Assembly (NCBI RefSeq): GCF_015278125.1
Contig: NZ_JADILO010000028.1
Location: forward strand, 1-64,000
Direction: 5' to 3'
DNA: 64,000 nt
Source of the DNA: Vibrio fluminensis
GTDB lineage: Bacteria; Pseudomonadota; Gammaproteobacteria; Enterobacterales; Vibrionaceae
The stretch's first letter is position 1, and every line of letters begins with the position of its first letter. The notes under the pieces were generated by a model that made no database searches, was not told the DNA's origin, and was given only the letters and a program-made list of their open reading frames with translations. Positions 27,080 to 35,047 of the stretch are shown in pieces. The translations under genes and the position numbers were made by a program.

Positions 27080-28093
27080 TTAAAGGTCAAACTTCACTTC
27101 ATCTAGTAGCTTGATTGCTGCTTCGTGTTGGTCTGCAATCTTATCTAGAGAAATCTTGTCTGCCTTGAATTCACCCCATGAAGCTACTAGCTCAGATGGT
27201 TTTACGTCTGCTTTTACTGGGTACTCGTAGTTCACTTCAGCGTACATGCTTTGCGCTGTATCGCCTGCTAGGAACTCCATCAGTTTCACTGCGTTTTCTT
27301 TGTTTGGCGAGTACTTGGCCAGAGCCATACCAGAGATATTTACGTGTGTACCTGTGGTGTTCTGGTTAGGGAAGTTGATGTAAACCGCATCAGCCCAAGC
27401 TTTTTGCTCTTTGTCGTTTACCATCTTACCTAAGTAGTAACTGTTACCTAGAGAAACGTCACAAAGACCTTCTTTAATCGCTTTAACTTGCGCGCGATCG
27501 TTACCTTGAGGCTTACGAGCTAGGTTCGCTTTTACGCCTTCTAGCCACTCTTTAGTCGCCGCTTCACCATTTTCTGCAATCATCGCTGATACAAGAGAAA
27601 CGTTGTAAGGGTGCTTACCGCTACGAGTACAGATTTTGCCTTTGAATTCAGGCTTAGCTAGGTCAGCGTAAGTGAAATCATCACCTAATTTGCCGACACG
27701 GTCGCGTGATGAATAAACACTACGAGTACGAGTTGTTAGTGCAAACCACTCGTTATCAGTATCTTGGTATTGTGCTGGGATATTCTTTTCTAGAATGTCG
27801 CTGTTAACTGGTTGAACCAAACCTTTCTCTGTTAGGTCAGAAAGACGGCTGATGTCTACAGTCAGAATCACGTCTGCTGGGCTGTATTCACCTTCTTGTT
27901 GCAGTTTTTCTGCTAAGCCTTTTTTGGCAAACTTTACGTTTACTTTAATACCAGTTTCTTTAGTGAACTCGTTGAACATAGGCTCAACTAGGAAAGGTTG
28001 ACGGTAAGAGTATACGTTCACTTCTTCAGCAGCCATTGCTGTTGGGGCTAGAGTTGCACAAGCTAGTGCAGAAAGAGTTAACAGCTTTTTCAT
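27080..28093 (-). CDS. fbpA: FbpA, periplasmic ferric iron-binding protein
   Basis: Captures Fe3+ in the periplasm for FbpBC. The 337 residues start with a signal peptide (MKKLLTLSALACATLAPTAMA, cut before AEE). The mature part begins VNVYSYRQPFL, as in the transferrin-like family, and has the adjacent tyrosines NSYYLGKM that ligate iron in FbpA-type proteins. AAGGA lies about eight bases before ATG 28093. A Fur box overlaps the promoter. First gene of fbpABC. Confidence 0.95.
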   Translation of the reverse strand: MKKLLTLSALACATLAPTAMAAEEVNVYSYRQPFLVEPMFNEFTKETGIKVNVKFAKKGLAEKLQQEGEYSPADVILTVDISRLSDLTEKGLVQPVNSDILEKNIPAQYQDTDNEWFALTTRTRSVYSSRDRVGKLGDDFTYADLAKPEFKGKICTRSGKHPYNVSLVSAMIAENGEAATKEWLEGVKANLARKPQGNDRAQVKAIKEGLCDVSLGNSYYLGKMVNDKEQKAWADAVYINFPNQNTTGTHVNISGMALAKYSPNKENAVKLMEFLAGDTAQSMYAEVNYEYPVKADVKPSELVASWGEFKADKISLDKIADQHEAAIKLLDEVKFDL

Positions 28094-28115
28094 TATCGAA
28101 ATCCTTTGCTTATAG

Positions 28116-28134
28116 TAATGATAATGTTTATCAG
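28116..28134 (-). promoter_or_regulatory. Fur box upstream of fbpA
   Basis: The plus-strand sequence GTAATGATAATGTTTATCA matches the 19-bp Fur consensus (GATAATGATAATCATTATC) at most conserved positions. It lies 23-41 bases before the fbpA start and should make the operon iron-repressed. Confidence 0.8.
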
Positions 28135-28172
28135 TTGCGTTATTATATTCATGTCTGTTTGGATTTCAATCA

Positions 28173-28219
28173 CTAAAAACAAAAAACCCACTAAGGCATT
28201 AACCAAAGCGGGCTTTTTT
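28173..28219 (-). terminator. Terminator of glnK-amtB
   Basis: On the minus strand, GCCCGC (28213-28208) pairs with GTGGGT (28191-28186) using two G-U pairs, and the A6 and T6 flanks extend it, followed by GTTTTTAG. The stem is much poorer on the plus strand, which fixes the direction as the end of amtB. Confidence 0.7.
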
Positions 28220-28239
28220 AGTAATCTATTTGTAACGTT

Positions 28240-29469
28240 TTATTTCACCGAGACAAATTCTGGGTAGGCACCTACGCCGCAATCATGCATGTCCATGCCC
28301 TCTAGCTCTTCATCCTCAGAAACTCGGATACCGATCGTCGCTTTGAGTACGCCCCACACCACTAGGCTTGCGCCAAATACCCAAGCAAAGATAACTGCAG
28401 CACCAAGAAGCTGAGCGCCAAATGTTGCATCACCATTACTGAGTGGCACTACCATTAGACCAAAGAAACCACACACACCGTGAACCGAGATAGCACCAAC
28501 TGGGTCATCGATTTTCAGCTTATCTAGCGCAACGATACTAAACACCACTAGCGCACCAGACACCGCACCAATAGACAATGCATACACAGGCGAAGGAGAC
28601 AGAGGGTCAGCGGTAATCGCAACCAAACCTGCCAATGCACCGTTTAGGATCATAGTAAGGTCTGCCTTACCCCAAGTCGTTTTACACACCAACAGTGCAG
28701 CAATGGCACCAGCCGCTGCGGCTGCATTCGTGTTCAAGAAAATCTGACCGACTGCAGTCGCGTTCTCAAAATCTGAAACCATTAGCTGCGAACCACCGTT
28801 GAAGCCGAACCAACCGAACCACAGAATAAAAGTACCCAGTGTTGCCAGCGGCATGTTTGAACCTGGGATTGGGTAGATTTCACCGTTTTTACCGTACTTA
28901 CCTTTACGAGCACCCAATAGCAATACGCCTGCTAGTGCAGCTGATGCCCCCGCCATGTGTACAATGCCTGAACCGGCAAAGTCACTAAAGCCTGCTTCTG
29001 ATAAGAAACCTCCACCCCATGTCCAGTAGCCTTCCATCGGGTAGATAAATGCGGTTAGTACTGCTGAGAAGATAAGGAATGACCAAAGCTTCATGCGCTC
29101 AGCTACGGCTCCTGAGACCACAGACATCGCCGTTGCGACAAACACTACTTGGAAGAAAAAATCAGATTCCAGCGAATGATCAGCCCCCTCTCCTTGCGTG
29201 CCAATCAGTGCACCAAATGAAGGTAACCAACCGCCTTCGCCATTATCGACATACATAATGTTGTAGCCGACGATTAGGTACATGGTACAAGCAATCGCAT
29301 ACAAACAGACGTTCTTAGTCAGGATTTCAGTGGTATTCTTAGATCGAACTAATCCAGCCTCTAGCATGGCAAAGCCTGCTGCCATCCACATCACAAGCGC
29401 GCCAGAAATGAGAAAGAAAAAGGTGTCGAGGGCGTAACGTAGTTCGCTTACAGTTAATGATAATTCCAT
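28240..29469 (-). CDS. amtB: AmtB-type ammonium transporter
   Basis: Inner-membrane ammonium channel, 409 residues with about eleven helices. Conserved features are the aspartate in GFSDFAGSGIVHMAGA, with the first pore histidine in VHMAG, and the second pore histidine in AISVHGVCGFFG. The C-terminal tail (SEDEELEGMDMHDCGVGAYP) is the part that docks GlnK. It begins directly at the first helix with no clear leader peptide. It lies 23 bases after glnK and is co-transcribed from its sigma-54 promoter. Confidence 0.95.
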   Translation of the reverse strand: MELSLTVSELRYALDTFFFLISGALVMWMAAGFAMLEAGLVRSKNTTEILTKNVCLYAIACTMYLIVGYNIMYVDNGEGGWLPSFGALIGTQGEGADHSLESDFFFQVVFVATAMSVVSGAVAERMKLWSFLIFSAVLTAFIYPMEGYWTWGGGFLSEAGFSDFAGSGIVHMAGASAALAGVLLLGARKGKYGKNGEIYPIPGSNMPLATLGTFILWFGWFGFNGGSQLMVSDFENATAVGQIFLNTNAAAAAGAIAALLVCKTTWGKADLTMILNGALAGLVAITADPLSPSPVYALSIGAVSGALVVFSIVALDKLKIDDPVGAISVHGVCGFFGLMVVPLSNGDATFGAQLLGAAVIFAWVFGASLVVWGVLKATIGIRVSEDEELEGMDMHDCGVGAYPEFVSVK

Positions 29470-29492
29470 GAGTATTCTCCAATCCTTGAGTC

Positions 29493-29831
29493 TTACAGAG
29501 CTTCTGCGTCCATTTCACCAGTACGAATTCGAACCGCCTGACTGAGGTCGTAAACAAAAATTTTACCGTCGCCGATTTTGCCGGTATGTGCCGCTTTGGT
29601 GACCGCTTCAATCACACGATCGACGTTCTCTGCTTGGGTGGCGATCTCTAGCTTTACTTTCGGTAGAAAATCCACTTGATACTCTGCACCACGGTATAAT
29701 TCGGTATGACCTTTTTGGCGACCAAATCCTTTTACTTCTGATACCGTCATACCTTCGATGCCCACATCGGCTAGCGCTTCACGCACATCGTCCAATTTGA
29801 ACGGTTTGATTATCGCGTTGATTAATTTCAT
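29493..29831 (-). CDS. glnK: GlnK, nitrogen regulatory PII protein
   Basis: Trimeric PII signal protein that closes AmtB when nitrogen is plentiful. The 112 residues have the uridylylated Y51 at the tip of the T-loop (TELYRGAEYQVDF) and the B-loop TGKIGDGKIFV. The frame is open to 29888, but the family begins MKLINAIIKPFK and GAGAGGATGC precedes ATG 29831. Linkage to amtB marks it as GlnK rather than GlnB. Confidence 0.95.
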   Translation of the reverse strand: MKLINAIIKPFKLDDVREALADVGIEGMTVSEVKGFGRQKGHTELYRGAEYQVDFLPKVKLEIATQAENVDRVIEAVTKAAHTGKIGDGKIFVYDLSQAVRIRTGEMDAEAL

Positions 29832-29871
29832 TGCATCCTCTCTCAGATCGGTTGTCCTTTTCCAATAACAA

Positions 29872-29888
29872 TCCAAGTGGCGTGCCAA
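29872..29888 (-). promoter_or_regulatory. Sigma-54 (-24/-12) promoter of glnK-amtB
   Basis: Read on the minus strand the site is TTGGCACGCCACTTGGA. The TGGCACG -24 box is perfect, the spacing of four bases is right, and the -12 box is TTGGA instead of TTGCA. It lies 41 bases before the glnK start, placing transcription near 29860. Confidence 0.78.
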
Positions 29889-29944
29889 CTAATTAAGCTA
29901 TTGATTAAAAAGTATTTATCGATTTATATTTATTTCACGCACAA

Positions 29945-29973
29945 AAAAGGCGCACCATCCTGGTGCGCCTTTT
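29945..29973. terminator. Terminator of yacL whose stem also matches an NtrC site
   Basis: A 13-bp perfect stem (AAAAGGCGCACCA and TGGTGCGCCTTTT, 3-base loop) with T-runs on both strands ends yacL on the minus strand. The same dyad reads GCACC-N5-GGTGC, the core of the NtrC enhancer consensus. It is centred about 99 bases upstream of the inferred glnK start of transcription, where an NtrC site would be expected. Confidence 0.85.
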
Positions 29974-30017
29974 CACAAATATAAAGCATTCTCTGAGTAT
30001 TTTATCAAAGCAAAGTG

Positions 30018-30389
30018 CTAACGCGTGGTGAGGAAGCTTTTCCAACGCTCAATCATGATTGAAAAATCCTCAATGCCACAACTGGCAGTGCTTTCACAAT
30101 CATAAAAATCAAACTCGCTATCTGCATCCATCTCTTCACCATGTGCCAATACATTTTCTTGCACTAACACTTCATCGTCCTGAATAGAAACACTGATTTC
30201 AGTACCTTCAAAGAAGTGTTCTGTTTGAGGATTAGTCAAAGCTTGCTCGATAAGTTGCTCAACGCGTTCGATTTTCTGCCAATCTTTACCGATTTCGTCT
30301 TGTAGCCAACGACCTACGATTTCATGCCCCATACTGCACTTAACGTAGTATTCGCCCATTAGCGTATTGCGAATAAATTCAAATTCCAT
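30018..30389 (-). CDS. yacL: YacL, UPF0231 family protein
   Basis: 123-residue acidic protein of unknown function. The N-terminus MEFEFIRNTLMGEYYVKCSMGHEIVGRWL and the CESTASCGIEDFSIMIERWKSF C-terminus match the E. coli YacL pattern. Start ATG 30389 follows the family; the frame is open to 30440 without support. In V. cholerae and E. coli it neighbours acnB; here a 7-kb block separates them. No membrane segment or signal peptide. Confidence 0.85.
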   Translation of the reverse strand: MEFEFIRNTLMGEYYVKCSMGHEIVGRWLQDEIGKDWQKIERVEQLIEQALTNPQTEHFFEGTEISVSIQDDEVLVQENVLAHGEEMDADSEFDFYDCESTASCGIEDFSIMIERWKSFLTTR

Positions 30390-30461
30390 CGTCATAGTCC
30401 AGTAAATTGAAAACGCGAGAGTATAGCCACAAGCTAACAACAGAGCAAAGCGCTATCGCAA

Positions 30462-31700
30462 TTATGTAAAATAGACCTGAGCGGTAAACTGCTTACCATC
30501 ATCTTGGGTAGTAAACACCCAGTTCATACGTTCACAAATTCGCTCAACAATCACCAATCCACAGCCATAACCTGCATTATATGTTTCATTCCCTTCATGA
30601 CGATTGGCTATCATCAAACACCCATCGATTAACGTAATTTCAATCTCACCCAAGCTATAGCTAAAAGCATTTTTAACGAGATTGTCGATCACTATAGTCA
30701 CAAAGCTTGCAGGCGCATGTATGACTTGCTCGCCTTCGATATTCAGGGAGAATGTGGCATCTTGCTTGGCAAAAAGGGGCGACATCTCTTCTAAACGTTT
30801 TGTTAATTCTTGGTTTAAATCGCACTCACCAAAATGGTAATCATCAATAGTCTCTTTACCTAGCAGCAAAAATGTTTCGGTTAAGATCCGCATCTGTTCT
30901 GCGGCATGATCAAGACGAGCAATCGCTTTTTTAGCAACCGGAGGCGTATCAGGCACTTTGCCAAGTAAATCCGTTGAACCTCGTATTACCATGATTGGTG
31001 TGCGTAACTCATGAGAGGCAAAACGGCTAAACTCTTTTTCACGCTGAAAAAATCCAACAATATCCAGTTTGCTATCCAGCAAAGCTTGCTCAATTCGGCG
31101 AGTTTCTGCGTATTTCGTATCCACATCAAAAACGGGCTCGGAAGGCGGCATCTGACGAATCTTCTCTTCTAATCTGCTTAATGGCTTCGACAGAGAGCGC
31201 ACCACACTAAAACCATAGAGAACAACCAATAAAGAGACAAAACCACCTAACAAAAAAGTGTAGTTATGTAGGCTTAATTCATAATCATCGAGATAATCAT
31301 CAGCATCGTCTTGAAAGACGACATACATTAACCCTTTACCTGAAGGATGCGGAGTCACAAGAAAGTGCTTATCTTCTTTACCAAGTAAGTGTTCATAAAA
31401 CCCCGGAGTATCATAGATTTTCAACCAAACAGGCAGCTCTTGCTCACTCCAATAAGTTGAGAACTCCGCTTCTTGCGGCAGGCGAGCTAACTCCCCTTCA
31501 ATTTCGTAGTCTGCTTTATAACGTTCTGCTTCAGTGTCTAACCAATGGTGTAGACTTAACACCTCAATCTGGTTTTCAGCAAAATAGATCACGCCCCAGA
31601 AGATACTGAACATCAGTAAGGTCATTAAGCCAAAACTGCGGCGTATTTTGCGATAGATACTAGGGTGATGTTTATGCTTTAAGTCGGTAACCTTGGCCAT
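30462..31700 (-). CDS. Sensor histidine kinase of an OmpR-type two-component system
   Basis: 412 residues: TM1 (about 23-41), periplasmic sensor of about 105 residues (42-146) that fits no family I recognise and contains DDADDYLDDYELS just before TM2 (147-167), HAMP-like linker, HisKA with H230 in RFASHELRTPIMVIRG, and an HATPase domain with N-box DNLVKNAFSYS and G-box YGCGLVIVERICE. The catalytic domain is short. The gene overlaps the regulator's end by 29 bases, so they are coupled. The signal is unknown; the acidic juxtamembrane patch hints at cations (inference). Confidence 0.85.
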   Translation of the reverse strand: MAKVTDLKHKHHPSIYRKIRRSFGLMTLLMFSIFWGVIYFAENQIEVLSLHHWLDTEAERYKADYEIEGELARLPQEAEFSTYWSEQELPVWLKIYDTPGFYEHLLGKEDKHFLVTPHPSGKGLMYVVFQDDADDYLDDYELSLHNYTFLLGGFVSLLVVLYGFSVVRSLSKPLSRLEEKIRQMPPSEPVFDVDTKYAETRRIEQALLDSKLDIVGFFQREKEFSRFASHELRTPIMVIRGSTDLLGKVPDTPPVAKKAIARLDHAAEQMRILTETFLLLGKETIDDYHFGECDLNQELTKRLEEMSPLFAKQDATFSLNIEGEQVIHAPASFVTIVIDNLVKNAFSYSLGEIEITLIDGCLMIANRHEGNETYNAGYGCGLVIVERICERMNWVFTTQDDGKQFTAQVYFT

Positions 31701-32340
31701 GAATTGTCTCTAATCTTGATTGCTCAAACCCTTTATCTAAAGCGGTACGTAAACCATATATGTGACTGCGCAACGCATCGCTGCTTGGTTCATCGTCTCC
31801 CCAAACCGACTCAACTAATTCTTGTCGTGAAACAATCGCCGGTGCATGACGCACAAGCTCTTTAAGAATTCGTTTTTGAATTCTGCTCAATTTTATCGCT
31901 TTACCTGCTCGTTGTACTTCGCCAGTTTGACTATCAATTTCAATATCAGCGAAATGCAATGACCCGATGTCCTGTCTCGGTCCTCGACTGGCTAAAGCCC
32001 GCAAGCGCAAACTCAATTCCTGCATGGCAAATGGCTTAAGCAGATAGTCGTCTCCACCCGCTTCAAATGCTGCCACTTTGTCTTCTAAACTATCTTTGGC
32101 GGTTAAAAATAGGATTGGCGTGTTACAAAATAGCTCTTTGCGTAACCGTTTAACGGCGGAAACACCGTCAATTTTGGGCATCATAATGTCCATAATGATC
32201 ACATCATAATGGTTCTGTGCCACTAAGTTTAAGGCAGCCTCTCCATGGTAGGCACAATCGATGGTCATGCCTTCCAATTCCAAATAATCAGCGATTGTCT
32301 CGGCCACATTGTGGCTGTCATCAACAATTAATATTTTCAT
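31672..32340 (-). CDS. OmpR/PhoB-family response regulator
   Basis: 222 residues: receiver domain with DD7-8, phospho-acceptor D51 in VIIMDIMMPK and the switch lysine in YLLKPF, then a winged-helix DNA-binding domain (about 125-222) ending RLETIHGQGYRLKA. ATG 32340 (MKILIVDD) is chosen. The frame is open to 32379, but that stretch would translate the promoter's TCACG repeats. It is first of the pair with the kinase and divergent from the lipoprotein gene across 88 bases, so it probably controls both directions. Confidence 0.9.
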   Translation of the reverse strand: MKILIVDDSHNVAETIADYLELEGMTIDCAYHGEAALNLVAQNHYDVIIMDIMMPKIDGVSAVKRLRKELFCNTPILFLTAKDSLEDKVAAFEAGGDDYLLKPFAMQELSLRLRALASRGPRQDIGSLHFADIEIDSQTGEVQRAGKAIKLSRIQKRILKELVRHAPAIVSRQELVESVWGDDEPSSDALRSHIYGLRTALDKGFEQSRLETIHGQGYRLKA

Positions 32341-32347
32341 TCTTTTC

Positions 32348-32377
32348 TCACGTTTCTTCACGAGTGCTTCACGTTTC
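32348..32377. promoter_or_regulatory. Three phased TCACG repeats, candidate response-regulator site
   Basis: TCACG occurs at 32348-32352, 32358-32362 and 32369-32373, spaced 10 and 11 bp, i.e. one turn of DNA each. The outer copies extend to TCACGTTTC. Tandem direct repeats on one face of the helix are the usual target of OmpR-family regulators. The array sits in the 88-bp divergent promoter between the regulator and the lipoprotein. Confidence 0.6.
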
Positions 32378-32428
32378 ACCGATTAGGATACACCCGTTTT
32401 CAGCATTCTAGTCAGGAAAAGTCGATAA

Positions 32429-33607
32429 ATGAAAAAGTTAGTTCTTGTTAGTGTATTAGGCGCTCTACTTACAGGTTGTGGCGGCGGTGGCGGTGGCAGT
32501 GACAAAGACTCAAGTCACAGTGAACATCGTCCAAGTGCAGCGCAAGGCACCATCGAACGTGTGTCGGGTAATACAGTAACGGTTAATGGCCATCAGTATG
32601 ATGTTGCTAGCGTGAGCTATTCCACTGTTGAACTTTCTCCTAAAGATTTAGAACCTGGAATGATTGTTTCTCTTTCTGCAAATAAAACACGTAGTTCTGG
32701 TAGTCGTTTGCAACTTGAACCAACAATGGCCGGCTTTATCACTATCACTGATGAGTCTCTAGGTAAGTTCACCGTAAATGGTGTTCCATTAGTATTTGAA
32801 CAACTATCTACAATTATTGATCGAGAATTGATCATAGACGGTAATTGGGTAATGGTCTCTGCGCTACCAGCACCAAATTTAGATACTGGCTACAAAGTAC
32901 TGTCTATAGTTAAATTTGATGATGCAGATCTATTGAACATGTTTGAAGTAGAGGGTATTGCCTCAAGCATCACTAACAGTACATTTAAGCTAGGTGCAGC
33001 ACTTACGGTTGATTACACCAACTCTGTGGTCGAAGATGGGCCTCTTGAAGAGGGTGTATGGGTAGAGGTTGAAGGCAACTTCGATTCATTATCGAATTCA
33101 ACAGTTATAGCTAATAAAGTAGAAGTTGAAAGCTATGACGAAGTTGAAAATGATACGGAAATTGAAGGTGTCATCACTCAAGTAGCACAAGATAAAAGCT
33201 CTTTCGTCCTAAATAGTCGAGGGCGTTTTCAAGTAACATCACAAACTCGCTTTGACGATGGTGACAAACGCAACTTAATTGAAGGAGCGATGGTTGAAGT
33301 GACAATCGGCCGTAATAATGTTGCTTTAGAAATCGAGTTTGAAGATAACGATAACGACTTAGGTGATTGGGACGACAATGAAATTGAATTCAAAGGCACT
33401 GTCACGCAAACCTCTGATGACGACACGCATTTTACGCTTAGCTTAGAAAGTACTGGGCAAAAACACACCGTTTACGTCAATAAGTTTACCGAGTATGACG
33501 ATGGCTTAACATTTGATACGTTAACTAATGAAGAAATCGAAGTTGAAGCCTATCTGCTTGACGGTAAATACATCGCAAATGAGATTGAACAACGAGATTA
33601 CGACTAA
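32429..33607 (+). CDS. Lipoprotein with tandem DUF5666-like beta domains
   Basis: 392 residues. A lipoprotein signal (KKLVLVSVLGALLTGC, acylated Cys17) is followed by a glycine run and an exported region with about five copies of a small beta unit of the form G-x-I-x-x-V...T-x-F-V-x-G (about 38-86, 98-147, 172-221, 243-304, 319-390), the DUF5666 pattern. The segment around 303-321 and the C-terminus are strongly acidic. Position +2 is Gly, with no Asp retention signal, so outer-membrane sorting is likely. RBS AGGAAA precedes ATG 32429. It is divergent from the two-component pair, hence a likely target or partner. Function unknown. Confidence 0.8.
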   Translation: MKKLVLVSVLGALLTGCGGGGGGSDKDSSHSEHRPSAAQGTIERVSGNTVTVNGHQYDVASVSYSTVELSPKDLEPGMIVSLSANKTRSSGSRLQLEPTMAGFITITDESLGKFTVNGVPLVFEQLSTIIDRELIIDGNWVMVSALPAPNLDTGYKVLSIVKFDDADLLNMFEVEGIASSITNSTFKLGAALTVDYTNSVVEDGPLEEGVWVEVEGNFDSLSNSTVIANKVEVESYDEVENDTEIEGVITQVAQDKSSFVLNSRGRFQVTSQTRFDDGDKRNLIEGAMVEVTIGRNNVALEIEFEDNDNDLGDWDDNEIEFKGTVTQTSDDDTHFTLSLESTGQKHTVYVNKFTEYDDGLTFDTLTNEEIEVEAYLLDGKYIANEIEQRDYD

Positions 33608-33632
33608 CTTACCTCCTGCCTAGAATCTTTTA

Positions 33633-33660
33633 AGTACCTACTTTGCTAGGTGCTTTTTTA
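33633..33660 (+). terminator. Terminator of the lipoprotein gene
   Basis: AGTACCTA (33633-33640) pairs with TAGGTGCT (33647-33654) with one G-U pair and a 6-base loop, followed by TTTTTTA. Confidence 0.85.
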
Positions 33661-33762
33661 TTTCAGATATTCCTCTAAAGCACACCTCCCAACTGTTAGC
33701 TTATTGTTCCGATAAACTGGCAATGCTATTGTGCCTTTTTACTCTCTCAATACTCACTGGCT

Positions 33763-34914
33763 ATGCAGCTCAACGAAACCATCGCACGACAAATTGTCGA
33801 ACGCACCATGAAAATTATTCCTTACTCGGTCAACGTGATGGATGAGTTTGGTCGGATCATTGGCTCTGGCGATCCAACTCGCCTACGTCAACGTCATGAA
33901 GGCTCAATTTTGGCTATCGCTGAGCAGCGTGTGGTAGCCATCGACCAAGCAACGGCTGAGCATCTTAAAGGGGTAAAACCGGGTATCAATCTACCGATTA
34001 TTTTCCAAGATAAAGTGATTGGCGTAATTGGTATTTCTGGCGATCCCGACGCAGTGCACCAATATGGTGAACTGGTCAAAATGACCGCTGAACTGATCAT
34101 CGAACAAGCCGCGTTGATGTCTCAAGTCGAGTGGCACAAACGTCACCGTGAAGAGTTGGTGATGCAGCTGATTCAAGGAGCTTCAACCGATGATGGTCAA
34201 ATTCGCGTTATCGCTGAAAGACTCGAGCTCGACTTAACGAAACCACGTATCGCGGCCATAGTTCAAGTCATGCCCACTGACAGTGATGCGCCGTTATCGC
34301 TGGCACACCTGCAGCAGTTGGTGCACCTATTGGAATTTCCGGAACGTGACAATCTCGTCGGCATTTTGTCCGTTTCAACCAATGAAGTGGTGGTACTCAA
34401 ACCCATTGAGCTAACCAAAACGGGTTGGTCACTCGACAATGAGCGAAAACGCGTCACTAAGTTACTTAAACGTGTTCGTCAGTTAGGCAAGTTTCAAATC
34501 CGCATCGCTCTGGGTGATTATTTCGCCGATAGCGACGGATTAAGCAAATCGTACCAAACCGCTAAACTGACTTTGAACGCTGTCGCAGACCAACAAGGGG
34601 AAGTGTTTTTCTACCAAAATCACCGCTTACCTGTTCTGCTGAGCAGCCTGTTCGAAGAGTCGTGGAAAGCCGATCAACTTAGAGAACCGTTCGATTTACT
34701 GGTGCAAAACGACAGCAAAGGCACGTTAGAGAAAACCCTCAAAGCATATTTTGCGCAGAATTGTGATGCTTATCAAACTTGCCAAATCCTGCATATTCAC
34801 CGCAATACACTGCGTTATCGACTTGAGCGCATAGAAGAAATTACATCATTAAACATCAACAACTTAGATGACAAATTACATCTCTACCTAGCACTAAATC
34901 TATTTCGTCACTAA
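33763..34914 (+). CDS. cdaR: CdaR, sugar diacid / glycerate regulator
   Basis: 383-residue activator of the CdaR/SdaR family. An N-terminal diacid-recognition domain (about 3-135, MQLNETIARQIVERTMKIIPYSVNVMDEFGRIIGSGD) is followed by a GGDEF-like middle region and a C-terminal PucR-type helix-turn-helix (YQTCQILHIHRNTLRYRLERIEEI, about 343-366). In E. coli CdaR answers to glucarate, galactarate and glycerate. Here it lies directly upstream of a GntP permease and glycerate kinase, its probable targets. No strong ribosome site is seen before ATG 33763. Confidence 0.88.
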   Translation: MQLNETIARQIVERTMKIIPYSVNVMDEFGRIIGSGDPTRLRQRHEGSILAIAEQRVVAIDQATAEHLKGVKPGINLPIIFQDKVIGVIGISGDPDAVHQYGELVKMTAELIIEQAALMSQVEWHKRHREELVMQLIQGASTDDGQIRVIAERLELDLTKPRIAAIVQVMPTDSDAPLSLAHLQQLVHLLEFPERDNLVGILSVSTNEVVVLKPIELTKTGWSLDNERKRVTKLLKRVRQLGKFQIRIALGDYFADSDGLSKSYQTAKLTLNAVADQQGEVFFYQNHRLPVLLSSLFEESWKADQLREPFDLLVQNDSKGTLEKTLKAYFAQNCDAYQTCQILHIHRNTLRYRLERIEEITSLNINNLDDKLHLYLALNLFRH

Positions 34915-34920
34915 GTTAAC

Positions 34921-34940
34921 TTTTGTGCAAACGCACAAAA
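34921..34940. promoter_or_regulatory. Perfect dyad TTTTGTGC-N4-GCACAAAA, candidate CdaR operator
   Basis: An 8-bp perfect inverted repeat with a 4-base centre starts six bases after the cdaR stop and about 108 bases before the permease start. The following ATGTCGTTA has no T-run, so it is not a terminator. Position between a regulator and its likely target suggests an operator; the match to CdaR is inference. Confidence 0.55.
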
Positions 34941-35047
34941 ATGTCGTTATTTCAGCCAGAATATTTGTTGTTCAATCCAAAGACGCTTTTAAGTAGCACG
35001 TCTATAGTGCCAACAAAATTATTCTTAAAACCTTTTTGGAAATCCCC

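Noticed and set aside
32341..32379. Thirteen-residue extension of the response regulator
   Set aside because: It would translate the TCACG repeats, and response regulators of this type begin MKILIVDD at 32340.
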